Shown here: piece after piece, positions 55,140 through 63,639 of the stretch
Position numbering within the stretch: the first letter of the stretch is position 1
Layout: every line of letters starts with the position of its first letter
Source of the DNA: JAFAXD01 sp963833605
GTDB lineage: Bacteria; Pseudomonadota; Alphaproteobacteria; Rhizobiales; Xanthobacteraceae
Reading direction: 5' to 3'
Assembly: GCA_963833605.1 (NCBI GenBank)
Contig: CAWHYZ010000027.1
Coordinates: forward strand, 62,001 to 126,000
DNA: 64,000 bases
Notes under the pieces: generated by a model
Told to the model about the DNA's origin: nothing
The model's database searches: none
What the model saw: only the letters and a program-made list of their open reading frames with translations
Position numbers and translations under genes: made by a program

Positions 55140-56327
55140 ATGCAACAGCAATATAAAATTCTCATTGCCGGCGCCGGCCTAGGAGGACTCGCGGCCGCCG
55201 CGTGCCTCATGAAGGCCGGTCACGACGTCGAAGTGTACGAGCAGGCCCCGCAGCTCGGCGAAGTCGGCGCCGGCATCCAGATCAGTGCGAACGCGATGCA
55301 TGTGCTGAGGGATCTCGGCCTTGCCGAGGCCGTGACCAAAGCGGGCGTGCGGCCCGGCGCCTATGTGTTCAGGCTGCACGACACGGGCGAGATCGTTCAG
55401 CAGTTTCCGCTCTCGGACGAGCATGAGCGCCTGCACGGCGCACCTTACACGCAACTGCATCGTGCGGATTTTCATGAGCTGTTGGCGGCAAAGGCGAGGG
55501 AATTCAAACCAGACGTGATCCGGCTCGATCGCCGCGTTGTCGGTTTTTCCGAAGCCGGCGAGAGCGTCGAGCTCAAGTTCGCCGATGGATATTCGGCACG
55601 GGGCGATGTTCTCATCGGCGCCGACGGATTGAAATCGGTGGTGCGCAGTCAGATCGCCGGCGAGGTGCCGGCAACCTATACGGGGGATGCAGCCTGGCGA
55701 GTGACGGTGCCGGTTGAGCGCCTGCCGCCCGCATTTCTACCCCAGGTCATGTCGGTGTTCATGGGACCAGGCGGGCATGCTGTCTGCTATTACGTGCGCG
55801 GCGGCAAGCTGCTGAACTTCGTCGGCCTGGTGGAGACCAATGAACTGTCGGAAGAATCGTGGACCGTCAGGTTTCCGTGGCAGAAACTCAAGGCTGATTT
55901 CCAAGGCTGGCATCCGATCATCCAGACTGTGATCGATACGGCCGACAAGGATCAGTGCTTCCGCTGGTCGCTGCACAGCCGGCCACCGATTCGCAACTGG
56001 AGCACCGCGCGGGTGACACTGCTGGGCGATTCGGCCCATCCGACGCTGCCCTATCTCGCACAAGGTGCGGTGATGGCGATCGAGGACGGTGCGGTGCTCG
56101 CACGCGCACTGAGCATGACGCGGACGATCCCTGATGCGCTGGCGCTCTATCAGCGCAATCGCATCGATCGCACGGCACGCATCGTTACCCAGTCGAGCGC
56201 AAACCGCCGGCTGTTCCACTTACGCTCGGCCGCCGAAATAAAAGCCGCATTCGCCGAGCGCGACGAAGGCGCGGATCGCAACACCTGGCTCTATTCATAT
56301 AATCCGCTGACCGTCGCGCTCACGTAG
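55140..56327 (+). CDS. FAD-dependent aromatic monooxygenase
   Basis: 395 residues, group A flavoprotein hydroxylase. FAD motif GAGLGG near residue 11, the VLIGADGLKSVVRS motif and GDSAHPTLPYLAQGAVMAIEDGA. Closest in style to 3-hydroxybenzoate 6-hydroxylase / salicylate hydroxylase. Start MQQQYKILIAGAG. It follows the VOC gene by 245 bp in the same direction, so may be co-regulated. Related to the proteins at 3112 and 59557. Confidence 0.88.
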   Translation: MQQQYKILIAGAGLGGLAAAACLMKAGHDVEVYEQAPQLGEVGAGIQISANAMHVLRDLGLAEAVTKAGVRPGAYVFRLHDTGEIVQQFPLSDEHERLHGAPYTQLHRADFHELLAAKAREFKPDVIRLDRRVVGFSEAGESVELKFADGYSARGDVLIGADGLKSVVRSQIAGEVPATYTGDAAWRVTVPVERLPPAFLPQVMSVFMGPGGHAVCYYVRGGKLLNFVGLVETNELSEESWTVRFPWQKLKADFQGWHPIIQTVIDTADKDQCFRWSLHSRPPIRNWSTARVTLLGDSAHPTLPYLAQGAVMAIEDGAVLARALSMTRTIPDALALYQRNRIDRTARIVTQSSANRRLFHLRSAAEIKAAFAERDEGADRNTWLYSYNPLTVALT

Positions 56328-56630
56328 CGTTTTTCATCGACGCCACTCGTGGGCCGCGCAAACCTCGGCGCGGCTCGTCCTTCGAGATACGCGATGTTTT
56401 TTCATCATGCACGCGATGGTGAGGGACGCGGTTCGGCGGATTATCTGTGGCCGTCCCTTCGACATATTCTTTCGGATAATGACCGCAGACGGTCAACGCG
56501 CGCCAATCTGAACAAATTGTAATCTGAGCTAACGCAATCGTCATTTGCCCGTCATCGCACGAACGATGTTGTCTGTGCCTCCCTTATTGCCCGCGACCCA
56601 TCCGTCGACGCGCGCTTTCGTGAGGAAGCC
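56328..56630. other. intergenic region before the GH5 repeat protein
   Basis: About 300 bp with no gene or clear operator. GAGGAAG lies just before the GH5 start. It must contain that gene's promoter if it is not read through from the monooxygenase. Confidence 0.4.
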
Positions 56631-59540
56631 ATGGCAAATTCGCTTTTGATTGGTGTGAATCTGGCCGGCGCTGAATTCGGCTCCAATGTACCCGGCAGCT
56701 ACGGGGTCGATTACACCTATCCTACGCACACGGAAATCGACTACTACGCGTCCAAGGGACTGGACGTCATCCGGCTACCATTTCTTTGGGAGCGTCTTCA
56801 GCGCAGCGAGTTTGGATCGCTTGATCCGACCGAGCTTGCGCGCCTCGACGACGTGGTGAACTACGCCACTGCGAAGGGCCTGAAGATCGAAATCGAACCG
56901 CACGATTACGGCTACGGCTTTGGCGCGCTGATTGGAAGCGCACAGACGCCGAACGCCGCGTTTGCCGATTTCTGGGGGAAGCTCGCGGCGCACTTCCAAT
57001 CCAACGCAAACGTGTTGTTCGGGCTGATGAACGAACCCCACGACCAGTCTGCGAGCGCCTGGCTCACCTCCGCGAACGCTGCCATCGCGGCGATCCGGAG
57101 CGCGGGCGCGGTTAGCCAGGAAGTCTTGGTGCCCGGCAGCTATTGGGATGGGGCCTGGACCTGGACCACGACCGACAACGCAGCCGTCATCGGCACCGGC
57201 ATTCAGGATAGCGCGCACAATTTTGCGTTCGAAGTTCACCAATATCTTGACTCCGATGGCAGCGGCACCCACCCCGGCGCCATATCGGCGACGATCGGCG
57301 TTGAGCGTCTCACCGCGGTCACACAATGGGCGGAGGCAACGGGCAATCGTCTGTTCCTTGGCGAAGTCGGCGTCACCACCGATCAGACAAGCCTCACCGC
57401 GCTCGACGGGATGCTGACCTACATGAGTCAGCACACCGATGCCTGGCAGGGAATGACCTATTGGGCAGGCGGGCCGTGGTGGGGCAACTACATGTTCTCG
57501 ATCGAGCCGCAGAACGGCAGCGACAAACCGCAGATGGCCGTTCTGGCGCAACATCTGGTGACGACGGCCACGCAATATGTTTCGTCCGGTGTAGTGAGTT
57601 CAGGGGTCGTCGTCTCGGCCGGCAACACGCTCGAAGTGCTGTCGGGCGGCGTGGCGAATGCGAGCCAGGTACTGAGCAGTGGCCTCGTGCTGATCGACGC
57701 CGGTGGGCTCGCCAGCGGCACTGCGGTGTCCAACGGCGGAACCGAGACCGTGCGGGGATCACAGCAAGGCTCCGTCATCAGCAGCGGCGGCGTAGACGTG
57801 GTGTCGGCGGGTGGCGCTACGAGCAGCATGACGGTCAACAGCGGCGGCCTTGCCTACGTGTTTGCCGGAGGCGTCACGCAGGGGACGATCGTCAACGGCG
57901 GTTATGAACTTGTGCAGTCCGGCGGGACCGCCAGCGCGACCAAGGTGACCGGTGGCGCGCAGGTCATTTCCGGCGGCGCCAGCGCGAACGCCACGGTTCT
58001 TACTGGCGGCGGCGCCGAATACGTCATGTCGGGTGGCGTGGCCAGTGGCACGACCGTCAGCGGCGGCACCCAGGGCGTGTTCGGAACGGCCGGTGGTACC
58101 GCGGTCTCGAGCGGCGGCGTTGCCTACGTGTTTGCAGGCGGCCATGCGACGGGCATGCGCGTCAGCGGCGGTTACGCTCTGGTGTCATCCGGCGGTGCGG
58201 TCACTGCCACCGCCGTTAATGGCGGCGCGCAAGTCATCTATGGCGGCGGCGCAGCCAGCGGCACGGTCAACAGCGGCGGCATCGAGTACGTCATGTCTGG
58301 CGGGCTCACCAGTGGCGCGCTCGCCAGCGGCGGCACCGAGGATATCCTGGGAACCGCCTCCGCCACCATGCTCCGGGGCGGCGGCGTCGAATTCATTTTT
58401 TCGGGCGGCACCGCGCTCAACACAACGGTGAGCAGCGGTTATGAGATCGTGTCGGGCGGTGGCAAGGCCGTCGGAACGGTCATCACCAGCGGCGCGCAGA
58501 TCGTCTATGGCGCGGCGAGTGCGAGCGGCACCACGCTCAACAGCGGCTCATTCGCGTACATCCTGTCCGGCGGGATCGCCGGCAATACGATCGTCAACAG
58601 CGGCACCATTGCGATTTACGGCACCGCTAGCGGCACGATGGTCAAGGGCGGCTACGATTTCGTCTATTCGGGCGCCTCGGCGTTCGGCACGACGCTCAGT
58701 GGCGGTGCCGACGAGATCGTCTACGCCGGGGGCAGGGCAAGCAGCACAACGATCAACGGCGGCCTTCAGATCGTCAATGCCAGCGCCAGCGCGAGCGGTA
58801 CCGTCATCGGCGGCGGAGGCATCGCGTATGTGCTCTCCGGGGGCACCGCCTTCGGAGCGATTGTGAACAGCGGCACGCACGCGGTCTATGGCAGCGCGGT
58901 CGGCACGGCGGTCAAGAGCGGTGGCCATGACTTCGTCTATTCGGGCGCCGCCGTGTCGGGCACCACCGTGAGCAGCGGGGGCGCACAGAATATCTATGCG
59001 AATGGCGCCGCCAGCGCGACGACGGTCAGCAGCGGGGGCGCGGTCTACGTGCTGTCGGGCGGGGCGGCTGCTGGCGCGACGATCGACAGCGGCGGTGTCG
59101 CAATCGTGCTCTCGGGCGGCGCGATCAATGGTGCAACGATCAGTGGGGGCACCCTCGAGTTGATGAGCGGCGCGATCGCAAGCCCGACGCCGATCGCATT
59201 TGCAAGCGGCGGCACGCTCATCCTCGATGCATCGCAGACGTTCTCAGGCACTGTCGCGGGCTTTGCCCTACCGGATATCTTCGACCTGAGGGATGTTGCG
59301 TTCCTGGGATCGGGCACGACGGTGAGCTTCACGGAAGCCGCCGGCAATACCAGTGGAACCTTGATCGTGTCGGACGGCGTGCACGTGGCCAACATCACGT
59401 TGCTCGGTCAGTACGTGGCAGGCCAGTTCACCAAGGCGAGTGACGGCATGGGCGGCACACTCATCGGCGATCCGCCGGTGGTAGCTGCCGGTGCGGCCCA
59501 TGACACGATTGCGGCTGCGGGCCGACCGTCCTCTGCGTGA
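56631..59540 (+). CDS. GH5 cellulase-like domain fused to strand-loop-strand repeats
   Basis: 969 residues. Residues 5-310 form a glycoside hydrolase family 5 barrel: GVNLAGAEFG, VIRLPFLWERLQ, acid/base Glu135 in LMNEPHD, nucleophile Glu245 in FLGEVGV, and MTYWAGGPWWGNYMF. Residues about 318-846 are roughly 25 autotransporter-passenger-type strand-loop-strand repeats of about 18 residues (pattern YVxSGGxxxxTxVxSGG). The tail (NITLLGQYVAGQFTKASDGMGGTLI) is a common C-terminus of such repeat proteins in alphaproteobacteria. No signal peptide, beta-barrel or RTX motif is seen. Likely a secreted or surface beta-glucan-active protein; the secretion route is unclear. Confidence 0.88.
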   Translation: MANSLLIGVNLAGAEFGSNVPGSYGVDYTYPTHTEIDYYASKGLDVIRLPFLWERLQRSEFGSLDPTELARLDDVVNYATAKGLKIEIEPHDYGYGFGALIGSAQTPNAAFADFWGKLAAHFQSNANVLFGLMNEPHDQSASAWLTSANAAIAAIRSAGAVSQEVLVPGSYWDGAWTWTTTDNAAVIGTGIQDSAHNFAFEVHQYLDSDGSGTHPGAISATIGVERLTAVTQWAEATGNRLFLGEVGVTTDQTSLTALDGMLTYMSQHTDAWQGMTYWAGGPWWGNYMFSIEPQNGSDKPQMAVLAQHLVTTATQYVSSGVVSSGVVVSAGNTLEVLSGGVANASQVLSSGLVLIDAGGLASGTAVSNGGTETVRGSQQGSVISSGGVDVVSAGGATSSMTVNSGGLAYVFAGGVTQGTIVNGGYELVQSGGTASATKVTGGAQVISGGASANATVLTGGGAEYVMSGGVASGTTVSGGTQGVFGTAGGTAVSSGGVAYVFAGGHATGMRVSGGYALVSSGGAVTATAVNGGAQVIYGGGAASGTVNSGGIEYVMSGGLTSGALASGGTEDILGTASATMLRGGGVEFIFSGGTALNTTVSSGYEIVSGGGKAVGTVITSGAQIVYGAASASGTTLNSGSFAYILSGGIAGNTIVNSGTIAIYGTASGTMVKGGYDFVYSGASAFGTTLSGGADEIVYAGGRASSTTINGGLQIVNASASASGTVIGGGGIAYVLSGGTAFGAIVNSGTHAVYGSAVGTAVKSGGHDFVYSGAAVSGTTVSSGGAQNIYANGAASATTVSSGGAVYVLSGGAAAGATIDSGGVAIVLSGGAINGATISGGTLELMSGAIASPTPIAFASGGTLILDASQTFSGTVAGFALPDIFDLRDVAFLGSGTTVSFTEAAGNTSGTLIVSDGVHVANITLLGQYVAGQFTKASDGMGGTLIGDPPVVAAGAAHDTIAAAGRPSSA

Positions 59541-59556
59541 TCTCGCTGCAGCCTGG

Positions 59557-60795
59557 TCAGCCGTTGACCGAAGCCAGATCGAAGCTCGCGATGCGCTTGT
59601 ACTCGTCGGAGATGCGGGCGAGTTCGTCCTGCGTGATGACGGCGTCGAGATCCGCAAAGCCGTTGGGTGCGCGCTCTTCCACCAGGCTTACCACCGCGGC
59701 CGGGCCGCCCCTGCGATTGTTGGCGACGACCTGCGCGGTCTTCGGCCGCCGATCAGCCTCGTAGCGCGCCAACGCTTGGTCGGGGTCCTTGACCTCGATC
59801 AGGACCCGCGCAAGCACGTCCGCGTCGAGGATCGCCTGCGAAGCACCGTTGGAGCCGAGTGGATACATCGGATGCGCGGCGTCGCCCAGGAGGGTGACGC
59901 GCCCGAAGGTCCAGCGCTCGAGCGGATCGCGATCGACCATGGGAAACTCGTAGACCACGTCGGCGGCGCGGATGAGCGCCGGCACATCGAGCCAGTCGAA
60001 CCGCCAGTCTTCGTAGCGTGGGAGAAAATCCTCAAAACGACCGGGCCGGTTCCATTGCTCGGGCGGGAATGCCTGCGTTGGCGTTACGAAAAAGCGCGCA
60101 ATCCAGTTGATGAGCGCGCGGCCGCGATCCGCGTGGCTCCTGGAGATCGGATAGGCGACGAACGTCTGCCGTCCCCCCGCCATGATGTGCGAGCGGCCGG
60201 ACAGGAACGGCCCGCTGTCCGACACCGCCCGCCAAATCAGTCCGCCATTCCATTTCGGCAGCCCTTCGTTCGGAAAGAGCTGCGCGCGTACCGTCGAATG
60301 GATGCCGTCTGCACCGATCAGTACATCGCCAGTCGCACTCGCAAGCGGCGGTCCCTCCTTGCCGGCGGCGAAGTGTGCAGTCACGTTGCGGTCGCCCCGC
60401 CGCTCGAAGCCGACCAGATGATGGCCCAGATGGACGCGATCCGCTCCCAGCCGCCCTTGCACGATCGCCAGCAGCGCCAGCTGCAGTTCGCCGCGATGGA
60501 TCGAGATTTGCGGCCATCGGTAGCCGGCTTCGCGGCCGCGCGGCTCGTGCCAGATGCGCTGCCCGAGCCGATTGAAATAGATCAGCTCCCGGGTTTGAAT
60601 GCCGATTTCGAGAAGCGGCGCCATTGCGCCAAGCTGGTCGAGCACGCGCACACAATGCGGCAAGAGGTTGATACCCACGCCCAGCGGCTTCATCGTCGCC
60701 GCCGCCTCGTACACGTGCACGTCGAGGCCGGCGCGTTCGAGCGCCAATGCGGCGACGAGGCCGCCGATACCCCCGCCCACCACGATGACCTTCAC
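59557..60795 (-). CDS. FAD-dependent aromatic monooxygenase
   Basis: About 412 residues. FAD motif GGGIGG at the N-terminus, the DVLIGADGIHSTVR motif and VTLLGDAAHPMYPLGSNGASQAILDA. The longer-loop style around PLGSNGA resembles salicylate 1-monooxygenase and kynurenine-type groups. No ATG precedes the first strand; the GTG at 60795 begins VKVIVVGGG and is preferred. Convergent with the GH5 gene, 16 bp apart. Confidence 0.87.
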   Translation of the reverse strand: MKVIVVGGGIGGLVAALALERAGLDVHVYEAAATMKPLGVGINLLPHCVRVLDQLGAMAPLLEIGIQTRELIYFNRLGQRIWHEPRGREAGYRWPQISIHRGELQLALLAIVQGRLGADRVHLGHHLVGFERRGDRNVTAHFAAGKEGPPLASATGDVLIGADGIHSTVRAQLFPNEGLPKWNGGLIWRAVSDSGPFLSGRSHIMAGGRQTFVAYPISRSHADRGRALINWIARFFVTPTQAFPPEQWNRPGRFEDFLPRYEDWRFDWLDVPALIRAADVVYEFPMVDRDPLERWTFGRVTLLGDAAHPMYPLGSNGASQAILDADVLARVLIEVKDPDQALARYEADRRPKTAQVVANNRRGGPAAVVSLVEERAPNGFADLDAVITQDELARISDEYKRIASFDLASVNG

Positions 60796-60872
60796 GCGCG
60801 CGATCCCGGCATTTGGCTCATTGCGCCAAGTATGGCAAACGCGGTGCGGCTTCGCGAATTGGTTGGGCCGCG

Positions 60873-61352
60873 ATGAATAGCGATTTGGGGCATATCCGTT
60901 TGCTGGTAATCGGCGCTCTCGCCGGCGCCTTGCTCGGATGCGCCTCCGCGCCACCGGAACCACATGCCGGAAAGCCGGAAGTCACCATCTCGGGAGCATC
61001 CATTGATCGGGTAAAAACCGCCCTCGTCGCTGAAATGTCGAAACGCAAGTTCCGCGTCGCCAAGGAAACGGCGTCGGAAATGTCCTTCGAACAACCGGCG
61101 GCCAGTCCCGTCCTGCAGGGTCTTTCGGCCTCCGCGGCCGGCAAGAATCCGATCGAGCGAATTACCTACACCATGGCGGCCACGGGCGCCGACCTGCACG
61201 TCACAGCCGATATCGTCGTGGTGCGCAAATTGGCCGCCATGGAACAGCCGGTCGATATCGGCCAGGGCCCGGAAGCCCAGAGCGTACAGGCCATGCTTGA
61301 CAAGATTGCCGGCGAGGTCGGAGCCGCCGCAGCCACCAAACGGGAAAATTGA
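60873..61352 (+). CDS. lipoprotein of unknown function
   Basis: 159 residues. Lipobox LLGC after a signal sequence (MNSDLGHIRLLVIGALAGALLGC), so it is a lipid-anchored envelope protein. The rest (PEVTISGASIDRVKTALVAEMSKRKFRVAKETASEMSFEQ ... ITYTMAATGADLHVTADIVVVRKL) looks like a small alpha/beta domain seen in other alphaproteobacterial lipoproteins. Divergent from the monooxygenase. Family not named with confidence. Confidence 0.72.
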   Translation: MNSDLGHIRLLVIGALAGALLGCASAPPEPHAGKPEVTISGASIDRVKTALVAEMSKRKFRVAKETASEMSFEQPAASPVLQGLSASAAGKNPIERITYTMAATGADLHVTADIVVVRKLAAMEQPVDIGQGPEAQSVQAMLDKIAGEVGAAAATKREN

Positions 61353-61374
61353 TCCAGCTGGGTTATTCAGTGCG

Positions 61375-62019
61375 TCAACGCGCGCGTTCGTTGACGGCGC
61401 CGGCTTCGCGTTCCTCCAACCACACACGCGCCATGGTGAGGTCCGCCTGCGACAGCTCATGTCCGACCGGCAGCGTTCGGTGGTCGACGCTTGCCCCGCA
61501 CTGTTCCAAGGTCGACGCAAGCCGGGCCGCGCCGTCGGCCCGGATCATGGGGTCGACGGCGCCCGAGAGGATCAGCACGGGTTTGCCGGCGAGGTCCACG
61601 CGCGGCGGGTGCGCCAATGGAAGCGTGGCGCGCAGCAGGAGCGCGCCTGCCAAAACGGTCGGCCGCAAAAGCAGGATGGCGGCCGCCACGTTGGCGCCGT
61701 TCGAGTATCCCACCGCAACCGGAGCAGGGATGCCATAGGCGTTGCTTGCCTCGCTGATGAAGTCCGCGAGTTCGTTGGCGCGCTGACGGACGTCATCCTC
61801 GTCGAACACGCCGAGCGCGACCCGCCGAAAGAAGCGCGGCATCCCGTTCTCGCTCACCTTGCCACGCGGCGACAACAAGGCGGAACGAGGCGCGATCATC
61901 CGCCCAAGCGGCAGCAGATCATCTTCATTGCCGCCGGTTCCATGCAGGAGCAGGATCGGATGACCGGCCGGCTGCTCAGCGGGCTCGAAACGATGGATAA
62001 ACGAAAGGTTGTCGCTCAT
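61375..62019 (-). CDS. alpha/beta hydrolase (MhqD/carboxylesterase-like)
   Basis: 214 residues, phospholipase/carboxylesterase fold. Ser106 in GYSNGA, Asp156 in LSGAVDPMI, His187 in PVGHELS. In Bacillus, mhqD encodes a similar hydrolase next to the ring-cleaving dioxygenase mhqO, both induced by quinones; the same pair occurs here with the dioxygenase at 62531 on the same strand. Start at 62019 begins MSDNLSFIHRF. Confidence 0.85.
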   Translation of the reverse strand: MSDNLSFIHRFEPAEQPAGHPILLLHGTGGNEDDLLPLGRMIAPRSALLSPRGKVSENGMPRFFRRVALGVFDEDDVRQRANELADFISEASNAYGIPAPVAVGYSNGANVAAAILLLRPTVLAGALLLRATLPLAHPPRVDLAGKPVLILSGAVDPMIRADGAARLASTLEQCGASVDHRTLPVGHELSQADLTMARVWLEEREAGAVNERAR

Positions 62020-62225
62020 CGGGCGCCCTCGTTCAGTTGCATAGCCCACCGCCTCGGCGTGCCGTTCGCAACCCCAAGTCGATCCACAGCACCGATTTCA
62101 TGGTTGGGTAAATGCTGAGGTCGGCTTTTGATTGATCTCAAAACGTGATCGCAGTGTAGCTGCTCTCTTTACACTTGCATGGGGGCGCGAAAGGATGCGC
62201 GCGCGCCGCTTTGGATGGTGAAACG

Positions 62226-62481
62226 ATGGTTTGGAATTTTATCATTTACTGTGTCACGGCGACGGCGCTCTTTTGTCAGAAGAATCCGGAGATTCGCCAG
62301 GATATTCCGCAGAACTACGCGGAAGAGCAAGGCTGCGTCGAGTTCGGCAATTGCCGCGGCGCAGAGGTACAAATTCGACAACCCCGACGCCGAATTCAAG
62401 TTTTCCTGTGCTCAAGGCGAACCAATATTGCTTGGCTATCAACCCGAGCGCATAGCACCGTCAGGATATCGTCACTGGTGA
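62226..62481 (+). CDS. small exported protein (probable frameshift)
   Basis: Begins MVWNFIIYCVTATALFC, a signal-like stretch, then QKNPEIRQDIPQNYAEEQGCVEFG; another frame continues IAAAQRYKFDNPDAEFKFSCAQGEPILLG and stops at 62481. Removing one base from the AA at 62349-62350 joins them into about 84 residues with two cysteines, like other small exported proteins in this group. Lies antisense-free between the hydrolase and dioxygenase genes. Not recognised. Confidence 0.4.
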
Positions 62482-62530
62482 GATGGACCATGGGCGGGTC
62501 GCTTGAGCGCCCGTCGAATTGTATGCGCCC

Positions 62531-63463
62531 TCACGCCGCCAGGTCCAGCGGCGGAAGCGCCGCCTCGATGTCCTTGCGGCGCGACTCGAGGAAGCGAGGC
62601 AGCTTGAGGGCGTGGCCGAGCGCGGCCACGGGCTCGTCGACCGCAAACCCCGGTTGATCGGTTGCGATCTCGAACAGCACCCCGCCAGGCTCGCGAAAGT
62701 AGATCGACCTGAAATAGTGGCGATCCTTCTGATCGGTGGTTTGCACGCCGTGGTTCGCTACGACTTTGCGGGCGAGCTTTGCCTGTTCGGCGTCGTCGGC
62801 GGCGCGGAAGGCAACATGGTGCACCGCGCCGCGGCCCATGGTGCCGGGAAGAAATCCCTTGGCCTCGCGAACGTCCACGACACCGCCAGCGTCCCGGCTG
62901 GCGCTGAACCGGCGAACATGTCCCTCGCGACCCGTTTCCACTAACGCGAGGACATCGGTCAGGATGGCGGCGGTGCGGGCCGCATCGTCCAGCATCAAGG
63001 TCACGCCATGAAAACCTCGGATCGCGTGCTCGGGCGGAATGTCGCGGGTGCTCCATGCCGGTTCGTTTTCTGCCCCCGGGACGCCGACCAAAGCGGCGCG
63101 CAGGCCATCGGGATCGGCAAAGGGCAGGACCGTTTCACCGAAGCGTTTCTCGAGCTGCTCGTGAGCAACGCCTTTTTCGACCAAGCGGTGGGTCCAGTAC
63201 CCGATTGAGCCGGCAGGTACGCGAAACGCGGTTTCCTGCGCTTGCCCGACGCCCGCGCGGCCCGCGGCCGCGTCTTCCCACGGGAAGAAGGTCAGCACCG
63301 TCCCCGGATGCCCGAGCTCGTCGCCATAGTAGAGATGATAGGTGGTTGGATCGTCGAAATTCACCGTTCTCTTGACGAAGCGTAGACCGAGGACGCGGGT
63401 GTAGAAGTCGTGATTGCGGTCGGCTCGCCCCGAAATGGCGGTCACGTGATGAATGCCGGGCAT
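62531..63463 (-). CDS. MhqO-like ring-cleaving dioxygenase (two-domain VOC)
   Basis: 310 residues with two VOC modules. Metal ligand candidates: His in IHHVTAISG, His in AVHHVAFRAAD and Glu in GGVLFEIATDQPGF, the MhqA/MhqO pattern. Such enzymes open the ring of hydroquinones with O2 and are induced by quinone stress. Same strand as, and about 510 bp upstream of, the MhqD-like hydrolase; the small gene at 62226 is on the other strand between them. Confidence 0.87.
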   Translation of the reverse strand: MPGIHHVTAISGRADRNHDFYTRVLGLRFVKRTVNFDDPTTYHLYYGDELGHPGTVLTFFPWEDAAAGRAGVGQAQETAFRVPAGSIGYWTHRLVEKGVAHEQLEKRFGETVLPFADPDGLRAALVGVPGAENEPAWSTRDIPPEHAIRGFHGVTLMLDDAARTAAILTDVLALVETGREGHVRRFSASRDAGGVVDVREAKGFLPGTMGRGAVHHVAFRAADDAEQAKLARKVVANHGVQTTDQKDRHYFRSIYFREPGGVLFEIATDQPGFAVDEPVAALGHALKLPRFLESRRKDIEAALPPLDLAA

Positions 63464-63639
63464 GACGCGCTCCTTTCCCGCAGCTTGGACGGGGCTTGGT
63501 GCTGTGCATGCCGCCGATATTGGTCAGGTAGGCGTCAAACGCAACCGGCCTCCCGGCGACCGGGGAGGCCGCGACAGCGCGGCAGCGCTTCGGCGCGCGA
63601 AGTGGATGAGTAGCGCGGAGAACCGGCTGAAGTCGCAGA

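Noticed and set aside
57588..59170. Regularly spaced DNA repeats suggesting a CRISPR array
   Set aside because: They are in-frame coding repeats of about 54 bp inside the GH5 protein, diverged in sequence and without spacers.
59491..60876. 461-residue plus-strand frame
   Set aside because: Antisense to the FAD monooxygenase at 59557, which carries all family motifs.
62128..62141. FixK-like TTGAT-N4-CTCAA
   Set aside because: One mismatch in a half-site and about 110 bp from the nearest start, with no -10 at the right place.
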